This document shows, in pieces, positions 38,292-43,841 of a DNA stretch of 43,841 bases. This DNA comes from Candidatus Solincola daggyaiensis (GTDB lineage Bacteria; Actinomycetota; Geothermincolia; Geothermincolales; RBG-13-55-18), in contig JACVJD010000012.1 of NCBI GenBank assembly GCA_015711825.1, positions 1-43,841 of the forward strand. The letters run 5' to 3'. The position numbers were made by a program, and so were the translations under genes. Positions within the stretch are counted from its first letter, which is position 1, and each line of letters starts with the position of its first letter. The notes under the pieces were generated by a model. It did no database searches. It was not told the origin of the DNA and saw only the letters and a list, made by a program, of their open reading frames with translations.

Positions 38292-38477
38292 CGGAGCTCT
38301 TTACCCTTTTTCACATTCTCATGCACTACACGAACCCCTTCACGCCGCACCGCAACCTTCCCGCTGGACCTTCCTCCAACTCGCCTCACGCCGTTTAAAC
38401 CTTCATTCCACGCCGCACCGCCCGACCCGCAGATACAGCCACGCCGCGCTCCCCTCCGCGAGCGGAGATGAAATCCT

Positions 38478-39272
38478 TCAAGTCAAAAGCAGCTCGGGTA
38501 CGCGGCTGGCCAGCAGCAGCAGGGCCAGCGCCTCGTAGAGCATCCCCGCCGCCCCCACGCAGTCACCCGTCACCCCGCCCAGGGCCCGGTTGAAATAGGA
38601 TCCCGCCAGCTCCGCGAAGGCCAGCGCCGAGAGAGAGAGCACCGCCGCCAGCAAGGGGGCGCGGATCACGAACACGAAGCACCCCGCCAGCACCGCCAGG
38701 GTGACCGCGCTCGCCGCCCCCAGGGCGGTATAGCTCGCCCCCGCGATAAAGGCCGCCCCCGTGCCCTCCGCGCGCGCGTAGGGAAAGCGCACGCAGAGAT
38801 AGCACATCACCCACCTCCCCAGCACCGGGAAGACCAGGAGCGCGGCCCGGCGCAAATACCCCGGAGAGGCGGCCACGCGCGCGGGAAGGGCGTAGAGAGC
38901 GGCCAGTTCCACCAGCAGAAAGAGCGCCAGGGCGGTCACGCCCAGCGCTCCCGACCGCGCGTCCTTCATGATGCGCAACCTCTCTTCCCGCGACCTCCTT
39001 CCCCAGAAGGCGTCCGCCACGTCCACGAGGCCGTCGTGGTGCAACCCCCCCGTGAGCAAGGCATAGACCGCCAGCCCCAGGGCGGCGGAGAGGAAATGGG
39101 ACACGCGCGGGAAGGCCCGCGCGCACGCCCAGTCGGCGAGCGCCAGAGAGCCCCCCAGAAAGACGCCCACCAGGGGGAAGTAGGCCACCGAGGCGGCCAA
39201 GCCGCCGTCCTTCCGTCGCGGAGGAAGGGGCAGCGCGGTCAGGAAGCGGAAGGCGTCCAGCACGGCAGCCAT
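38478..39272 (-). CDS. cobS: adenosylcobinamide-GDP ribazoletransferase (cobalamin synthase)
   Basis: Joins alpha-ribazole (phosphate) to adenosylcobinamide-GDP, closing the lower loop. It is a 264-residue membrane protein with several helices. FRFLTALPLPP near the N-terminus and the LTGGLHHDGLVDVADAFWG motif, with its acidic and His residues, are diagnostic; GALGVTALALFLL and the late DCVGAAGM segment fit too. It lies 103 bases after cobT. Confidence 0.96.
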   Translation of the reverse strand: MAAVLDAFRFLTALPLPPRRKDGGLAASVAYFPLVGVFLGGSLALADWACARAFPRVSHFLSAALGLAVYALLTGGLHHDGLVDVADAFWGRRSREERLRIMKDARSGALGVTALALFLLVELAALYALPARVAASPGYLRRAALLVFPVLGRWVMCYLCVRFPYARAEGTGAAFIAGASYTALGAASAVTLAVLAGCFVFVIRAPLLAAVLSLSALAFAELAGSYFNRALGGVTGDCVGAAGMLYEALALLLLASRVPELLLT

Positions 39273-39375
39273 TCTTCACCACCTTCCGCCCCCGCCTCGA
39301 GGTGTAACTCTCCGCGGCATGCGGCCTCCCGGCCGGCATCTCCGCCCCGGCGCGCGCATCGCCTTCCGCCGCCCA

Positions 39376-40467
39376 TCACCCCTGCTCCCCTTCCGGGCCC
39401 GATACCCCCGCTTCCGCGAAGGTGGCCATCTCGGAGAGTATCTTCAGGGCCGCCTCCACCAGGCTGAATCCCAGCGCGGCCCCCGTGCCCTCGCCCAAGC
39501 GCATGTTGGCCCTGATGATGGGGTGGAGACCCAGGCGCTCCAGGATCACCGCGTGTCCCCTTTCCACCGAGAGGTGCGAGGCGAGCATGAAATGGGGGGC
39601 CAGGGGATGAAGCCCCGCCGCTATCAGCGCCCCGGCGCCGGAGATGAAGCCGTCCACCAGCACGGGGCGCCGGGCGGCGGCGGCGGCGAGCATCACCCCG
39701 GCGATGGCGCCTATCTCCAACCCCCCCACTTTGGCCAGCACGTCCAGGGCGTCGGAGGGATGGGGGCGGTTAACCTCCAAAGCCCTCCTTATCACCCCCA
39801 CCTTGCGCTCCAGGCCCTCGTCGTCCAGCCCGGTGCCCCGGCCGGTCACCTCCCGGGGGTCCATGCCCGCCATGGCAGCGGTGATGGCGCTCGCCGCGGT
39901 GGTGTTGCCTATGCCCATGTCCCCGGCGGCCAGCATCCAGGCGCCCGCCTCCAGCTCCTCCTCCGCCACCGCTATGCCCGCCTCCACGCAGGCCCGCGCC
40001 TCCTCCCGCGACATGGCCGGGCCCTCGGACATATCTGCGGTGCCGTGCCTGACCTTGCGCACCGTGAGCCCTTCCGCCTCCACGTCCACGGCCACTCCCA
40101 CGTCCACCACCCGCACCTCCGCCCCCACGTGGCGGGCGAGCACGTTGATGGCCGCTCCCCCGGCGAGGAAGTTGTGCAACATCTGGGCGGTGACGTCGCG
40201 GGGGTACAGGCTGACCCCCTGCGCGGTGACCCCGTGATCGGCGGCCATCACCAGCACCACCTTGCGCCCCGGCCGCGGCATCGCCTCACCGGCGATGCCC
40301 GCGACTTTGATGGAGATTTCTTCCAGCGCCCCCAGCGCCCCCGGGGGCTTGGTGAGCTGGTCCTGTCTCGCGCGGGCTTGCCCCATCGCCGCCCCGTCCG
40401 GCTCCCCGATCCTCTTCAGCGTTTCCTCCAGCCTTCCCATGACCTTCCTCTCCTTATCGCCGCTCAC
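39376..40467 (-). CDS. cobT: nicotinate-nucleotide-dimethylbenzimidazole phosphoribosyltransferase
   Basis: Activates the lower-ligand base (DMB or another benzimidazole) to alpha-ribazole phosphate. The 363 residues have LTKPPGALGALEEI, a VVLVMAADHGVTAQGVSLYP motif, the GDMGIGNTTAASAI loop and the catalytic glutamate region MRLGEGTGAALGF near the C-terminus. No DMB-synthesis gene (bluB or bza) is in the window, so the native lower ligand is not known. It follows cobU after 22 bases. Confidence 0.97.
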   Translation of the reverse strand: MSGDKERKVMGRLEETLKRIGEPDGAAMGQARARQDQLTKPPGALGALEEISIKVAGIAGEAMPRPGRKVVLVMAADHGVTAQGVSLYPRDVTAQMLHNFLAGGAAINVLARHVGAEVRVVDVGVAVDVEAEGLTVRKVRHGTADMSEGPAMSREEARACVEAGIAVAEEELEAGAWMLAAGDMGIGNTTAASAITAAMAGMDPREVTGRGTGLDDEGLERKVGVIRRALEVNRPHPSDALDVLAKVGGLEIGAIAGVMLAAAAARRPVLVDGFISGAGALIAAGLHPLAPHFMLASHLSVERGHAVILERLGLHPIIRANMRLGEGTGAALGFSLVEAALKILSEMATFAEAGVSGPEGEQG

Positions 40468-40489
40468 ATAATCATGACCCGCCGCGCGA

Positions 40490-41062
40490 TCAAGGCTTCA
40501 GGCGCAGAGGCAGCCCCGCCGCCACCAGGTAAACCTCGTCCGCCCGCTCGGCCAGGCGCTGGTTGAGCCTTCCCGCCAGGTCGCGGAAGACGCGCCCCAG
40601 GCGGTAGGGAGGCACCACCCCCATCCCCACCTCGTTGGCCACCACTATGAGCTCCGCGGCGGCCGCTCGCACGCGCTCCACCAGCTCCAGCGCCTCGGCT
40701 TCCACCTCCTCCATGCGGCGCAGGACCTCCTCCTCGGGCATGCTGCCCTCCTCTTCCGCCGGCCAGTCCAGGCCGGCATGCGCCATGAGGTTGGACAAAT
40801 ACACCGTGAAGCAGTCCATGAGCGCGAGATCCCCTTCACGGGGGAGCCCCGGCAGCTCGGTGCCGCCCGCGAGCTCCAGGGTCACCCAGCCCTGGGGACG
40901 CTCCTCGCGGTGCCTTTTTATGCGTTTTTCCATCTCCTCGTCCCCCGGCCAGGCGGTGGCGAGGAAACACACCCGCCGCCCCGACGCGGCGGCCAGACCC
41001 TGGGCGAAGGAGCTCTTGCCGCTGCGCGCTCCTCCCAGCACCAGCACCATGCGGTGTTCCAT
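40490..41062 (-). CDS. cobU: adenosylcobinamide kinase / adenosylcobinamide-phosphate guanylyltransferase
   Basis: Phosphorylates adenosylcobinamide and transfers GMP to it. The 190-residue protein has a P-loop GGARSGKS (10-17), His51 in the IKRHREERP segment matching the guanylylated histidine, and VVANEVGMGVVPPYRLGRVFRDLAG, the CobU signature. It is the first gene after the cobalamin riboswitch, with a leader of about 150 bases between the terminator hairpin and ATG 41062. Its presence allows salvage of cobinamide brought in by BtuFCD. Confidence 0.97.
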   Translation of the reverse strand: MEHRMVLVLGGARSGKSSFAQGLAAASGRRVCFLATAWPGDEEMEKRIKRHREERPQGWVTLELAGGTELPGLPREGDLALMDCFTVYLSNLMAHAGLDWPAEEEGSMPEEEVLRRMEEVEAEALELVERVRAAAAELIVVANEVGMGVVPPYRLGRVFRDLAGRLNQRLAERADEVYLVAAGLPLRLKP

Positions 41063-41215
41063 GACCTATCCCTTTCCGCTTTTGCCCTGCCCGTCCTCCG
41101 CCTCTCCCATGCCACAGTACCCCTGCCTGCGGCCCTATGGAGGAAGCCGTACCGCCTCCGGTGGCCGGGCATGCCGCGCGCGCGACCCCCTAGCCGTCCC
41201 ACCGATGCCGCACGA

Positions 41216-41253
41216 GAAAGCCCCGCTCTCTCACCTAAGAGCGGGGCGTTTTT
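41216..41253 (-). terminator. riboswitch-linked hairpin terminator
   Basis: A 10-bp GC-rich stem (GCCCCGCTCT at 41220-41229 with AGAGCGGGGC at 41238-41247, loop of 8) lies about 45 bases downstream of the B12 riboswitch and before cobU. On the minus-strand RNA it is preceded by AAAAAC and followed by UUUCUC, so the U-tract is short; on the plus strand it is followed by GTTTTT. Position suggests the expression platform that stops transcription when the cofactor is bound. Confidence 0.65.
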
Positions 41254-41289
41254 CCCGTCTCGCCAGGTTTCTCCCTGAGGCGGAGAGCT

Positions 41290-41470
41290 GACTGGCGCCC
41301 TCCGGGCAGGTCTTCTGACTCCTGGATCACCGTTCCGCCCCTCCTTCCCGACCCATGGCCAGTGGATAAGCGGGGCCTCGCTCCCCAGTCACAGCGGCGC
41401 CACCGTGCCGGACTCTCACCGGCTTCCCTCTTCGCCTTTACAGGACCCGGACGGCACTGACAAAGCCGGC
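41290..41470 (-). promoter_or_regulatory. cobalamin riboswitch
   Basis: The minus strand carries the conserved core: GGGAAGCCGGTGAGAGTCCGGCACGG (near 41427-41402), then GCCGCTGTGACTGGGGA, the GCCACTGG-like element (CCACTGGCC near 41365-41357), and the B12 box AGTCAGAAGACCTGCC at 41320-41305. Order and spacing are those of the class binding adenosylcobalamin. It leads the cobU-cobT-cobS operon and probably all genes to cobQ. The exact P1 ends were not resolved. Confidence 0.95.
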
Positions 41471-41573
41471 CGAGAAAGATAAACGCCTCACCGTCAGGGC
41501 CATGGCGCCTCCGGCGCCTTCCCGGTGATCGCCTTTAGGTTTGCGGCATCCCGTCCCCTCTCGGCCGCCTTTT

Positions 41574-41602
41574 GCTATAACGCTTTCAAGGAACGGCAGG
41601 AA
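41574..41602 (-). promoter_or_regulatory. weak candidate promoter of the cobalamin operon
   Basis: TTCCTG (41597-41602) and TATAGC (41574-41579) are spaced by 17 bases upstream of the riboswitch on the minus strand. The -10 matches 4 of 6 bases, the -35 only 2 to 3. The start near 41567 would give about 100 bases before the aptamer. The rest of 41471-41698 shows nothing else; no terminator for the thiolase gene is evident. Confidence 0.3.
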
Positions 41603-41698
41603 AAATGTTAACACCGGGCATATGCTCGGTCAAACCGTCATGCTCGACCTCCTCACCATCCCTCCCCTATCACCGCGTGTCGCGCGGAGGCGTCGGGC

Positions 41699-42874
41699 CT
41701 AAAGCCTCTCGACCACCATGGCGATGCCCTGGCCGCCTCCTATGCACAGGGAGGCCAGGCCGTACCGCGCGTCGAGCTCCTTCATGGCCGTGAGCAGGGT
41801 GACCACGATGCGCGCGCCCGTGCACCCCACGGGGTGCCCGAGAGCCACGCCGCTGCCGTAGATGTTGGTGATCTCGGGGTTCAAGCCCAGTTCCCGGATG
41901 CAGTAGTAAGCCTGGGCGGCGAAGGCCTCGTTGAGCTCGATGGCGCCTATGTCCTCCAGCTTGAGGCCCGCTTTCTCCAGGGCCTTGGGTATGGCGTAAA
42001 CCGGCCCCACCCCCATGATGTCTGGGTCCACCCCCACGTAGGCGTAGGAAAGCACCCGCGCCAAAGGCTTGACTCCCAGCTCCTCCGCCCTCGCGCCGGA
42101 CATTAACACCAGGGCGGCGGCGGCATCGTTGATGCCGGAGGCGTTGCCGGCGGTGACCGTGCCGTCCTTCTTGAAGGCGGGGGGAAGGGATGCCAGCTTC
42201 TCCAGGGTGGGATCGCTGGGGTGCTCGTCGGTGTCGAAGACCTCCACTCCCTTGCGCGTCTTCACCTCCACCGGCACGATCTCCTCCTTGACCTTCCCCG
42301 CCGTGATGGCCGCCAGCGCCCGTCGCTGGCTCTCCAGGGCGTAGCGGTCCTGCTCCTCGCGGGTGATGCCGAAGCGTTCCGCGATGTTCTCGGCCGTGAG
42401 GCCCATGATCAAACCGTTGTAGGGGTCGTGCAGCACCTCCCACAGCCCGTCGATGAACTCCCCGCTGCGCATGCGCTTTCCCCAGCGCATGTCGTTGCTG
42501 TAATAGTGGATGGAGCTCATGTTCTCGGCGCCCCCCGCCACCACCACGCGGGAATCCCCCACGCGGATGGCGCGCACGGCGTCGATGAGGGCCTGCATGC
42601 CCGAGCCGCATCCCCTGATCACTCCCGCCGCGGGCACGGTGTAGGGAAGCCCCGCCTTCAGCGCCCCCAGCCTGGCGGCCAGGCAGTTCTCGTCCGTACG
42701 CGGAACCACCTGCCCGAATATCACCTCGTCCACGCACTCCGGGGCTATCCCCGCTCGCCTCACCGCTTCCTCGATCACCACGCGCACCAGCTCGCCGGTC
42801 TTCACGTCCCTTAGGCTTCCCCCGAACCTGGCGATGGCGGTGCGGCAAGCGCCGGCAATGTAAACTTCTTCCAT
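41699..42874 (-). CDS. acetyl-CoA C-acetyltransferase (thiolase)
   Basis: Condenses two acetyl-CoA, or cleaves 3-ketoacyl-CoA, through a cysteine thioester. From ATG 42874 (AGGAGGG upstream) it has 391 residues. Cys89 ([12 protein letters not shown]) is the nucleophile, NEAFAAQ supplies the oxyanion hole, [10 protein letters not shown] the base histidine and CIGGGQG the second catalytic cysteine. The usual NRxCxSG is IRGCGSG here. The enzyme stands without other beta-oxidation or butyrate genes nearby, so its direction and chain length are not known; type II biosynthetic thiolase is most likely. Confidence 0.95.
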   Translation of the reverse strand: MEEVYIAGACRTAIARFGGSLRDVKTGELVRVVIEEAVRRAGIAPECVDEVIFGQVVPRTDENCLAARLGALKAGLPYTVPAAGVIRGCGSGMQALIDAVRAIRVGDSRVVVAGGAENMSSIHYYSNDMRWGKRMRSGEFIDGLWEVLHDPYNGLIMGLTAENIAERFGITREEQDRYALESQRRALAAITAGKVKEEIVPVEVKTRKGVEVFDTDEHPSDPTLEKLASLPPAFKKDGTVTAGNASGINDAAAALVLMSGARAEELGVKPLARVLSYAYVGVDPDIMGVGPVYAIPKALEKAGLKLEDIGAIELNEAFAAQAYYCIRELGLNPEITNIYGSGVALGHPVGCTGARIVVTLLTAMKELDARYGLASLCIGGGQGIAMVVERL

Positions 42875-42933
42875 TTCTCCCTCCTTGCCTTCGTCTCCTG
42901 TTGCGTTTCCGTCTCCAGGCTTTTCCTTTCCCG

Positions 42934-43131
42934 TCAACGGCACTCCGTGAAGCGGCGCACGGAGCGGTCATAGGTGCGCTCCACCTCCGGCGGGAAAAAG
43001 CATGCCGGAAGTTCCCCATTGCGGCGGTGGTAATGCAGGCACTCGCAGCAATAGCCCTTGCGGGAACACGGCTCGTAGGTGCAGTTGCACCTTTCCAGGT
43101 TGGCCTGGTAATTCTTGCACTCCTTGGACAT
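42934..43131 (-). CDS. small cysteine-rich protein, DUF6485 family
   Basis: 65 residues with eight cysteines: ECKNY, then [23 protein letters not shown], then PACFFP and a final ECR. The NCTYEPCxRKGxCCECLxYH core is the DUF6485 signature as I remember it. The grouped Cys and His residues suggest a zinc or Fe-S site. It is cytoplasmic, with no signal peptide. GGGAGG 5 bases before ATG 43131 supports the start. Function unknown. A weak promoter (TTGCGC at 43193-43198, 17 bases, TAATGT at 43170-43175) may precede it. Confidence 0.82.
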   Translation of the reverse strand: MSKECKNYQANLERCNCTYEPCSRKGYCCECLHYHRRNGELPACFFPPEVERTYDRSVRRFTECR

Positions 43132-43291
43132 GGGGACCTCCCTTCAGGGCTTGAGGAACGTTCCCCTATACATTAATAAGCGCGCTCGCGATGCGCAAGA
43201 CGATAAGGAGGCGTCTCCCGCATGCCCCTGGCGGGCACGGATCTTCCTATCCCACGCTGTCCCGCGCCCCGCTCCATGGCGTCGCCGGCCT

Positions 43292-43841
43292 TCATGCCCT
43301 ATCCCCGGGCCCGTAGATGACCACCGTATCGCCGGGTCGGGAACGGGTGCGGGAGGCCAGGTCACCCCCGTTCACTCCGACGGCCATGACTCCCGAGGAG
43401 TCCTCGTAGAGGAGCACCTCCCCGGCCCCCACCTCCCCGAAGGTGGAGGCCAGGACCGCCACCACCTCCTCCTCGCCGATCCCCAGGAGCACCTTCTCTC
43501 CCTCGCGGTACCCCAGGGCCTTTACCTGCTCCGGATAGGCGTTGAGGCGCAGGGAACCGAAGCGTTCCACGTCCACCACCGCGGCATAGACGGCGCCCTC
43601 GCCCTCGCGGGCGCGGACCCAGGGGGCGGGCGCCAGGTTGCCGGGGTCCATGGGCGATCCCATGTCCCTGGGGTCGGCCCCCAGGGAGAGGTGCGCCGCC
43701 ACCGGCGCGAAGATGTCGCGGGCGTGGAAAGTGGGGTGCACAGGGTGCCGGAAGAACTCCTGGTTGTCGAGGAAATAGGCCTCCGAGACGCCGCCCAGCC
43801 TCTCCGCCGCCGGCATGAGGATGCCGTTGTCCGGTCCCACC
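43292..43841 (-). CDS. SAM hydroxide adenosyltransferase (DUF62 / SAM-dependent halogenase family), N-terminus cut by the window edge
   Basis: The C-terminal 182 residues are present, beginning VGPDNGILMPAAERLGG, the GPDNG motif of this family, then FHARDIFAPVAAHLSLG and a C-terminal beta-rich domain. Members split S-adenosylmethionine to adenosine and methionine with hydroxide; true chlorinases and fluorinases are rare relatives. The halide-site residues lie in the missing N-terminal part, so the hydroxide enzyme is only the more probable reading. Confidence 0.88.
   Translation of the reverse strand, partial: VGPDNGILMPAAERLGGVSEAYFLDNQEFFRHPVHPTFHARDIFAPVAAHLSLGADPRDMGSPMDPGNLAPAPWVRAREGEGAVYAAVVDVERFGSLRLNAYPEQVKALGYREGEKVLLGIGEEEVVAVLASTFGEVGAGEVLLYEDSSGVMAVGVNGGDLASRTRSRPGDTVVIYGPGDRA

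Overview
The window is GC-rich chromosomal DNA in which every gene I can support lies on the minus strand, so transcription runs from high to low coordinates. I saw no rRNA, tRNA, insertion sequence, phage gene or CRISPR array. Three things point to a deep-branching actinobacterium, probably anaerobic. The gene order tilS-hpt-ftsH-folE-folP-folB-folK-DUF2520-panC-panD-coaX is, from memory, the order in Mycobacterium and Streptomyces. There is a complete V/A-type ATPase. An extracellular subtilase carries a 'WYLAEG' tail domain that I associate with uncultured or anaerobic Actinobacteria such as Geothermincolia. The phylum is a fairly firm inference; the class is a guess.

Layout in transcription order. 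(1) 43841-41699: an N-terminally cut SAM hydroxide adenosyltransferase, a small Cys-rich DUF6485 protein and an acetyl-CoA acetyltransferase. (2) 41600-31055: a cobalamin riboswitch and hairpin terminator, then late cobalamin assembly and uptake: cobU, cobT, cobS, cbiB, a CobD-type PLP enzyme, btuF, btuC, a BtuD-type ATPase with an extra C-terminal domain, and cobyric acid synthase. (3) 30709-29528: a membrane-anchored CapA-family protein. (4) 29370-25053: tilS, hpt, ftsH. (5) 24904-23675: a GAF-domain histidine kinase without an adjacent regulator. (6) 23544-13033: a cofactor supercluster (folE, folP, a membrane cyclophilin, folB, folK, DUF2520, panC, panD, nadA, nadB, nadC, coaX) making folate, pantothenate/CoA and NAD. 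(7) 12986-3901: a consensus-like promoter followed by all nine V/A-ATPase subunits in the order G/H-I-K-E-C-F-A-B-D. (8) 3483-2221 murA, then a secreted S8 protease running off the window at position 1.

How the parts work together. Blocks 2 and 6 are cofactor factories. PanD and NadB both consume aspartate and are separated only by nadA. CoaX phosphorylates the pantothenate made by PanC. The riboswitch would shut off corrinoid assembly, and possibly uptake, when adenosylcobalamin is plentiful. No corrin-ring genes are present here, so uptake and remodelling of corrinoids, or ring genes elsewhere, are needed.

Most genes are well-known families. The less explained items are the C-terminal domain on the BtuD-type ATPase, the DUF2520 protein as a candidate ketopantoate reductase, a terminator-like hairpin between panD and nadA, a 27-codon ORF with a strong ribosome-binding site upstream of panD, and a diverged 42-bp repeat pair between murA and the ATPase operon. 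I did not find a clearly new multi-gene system.
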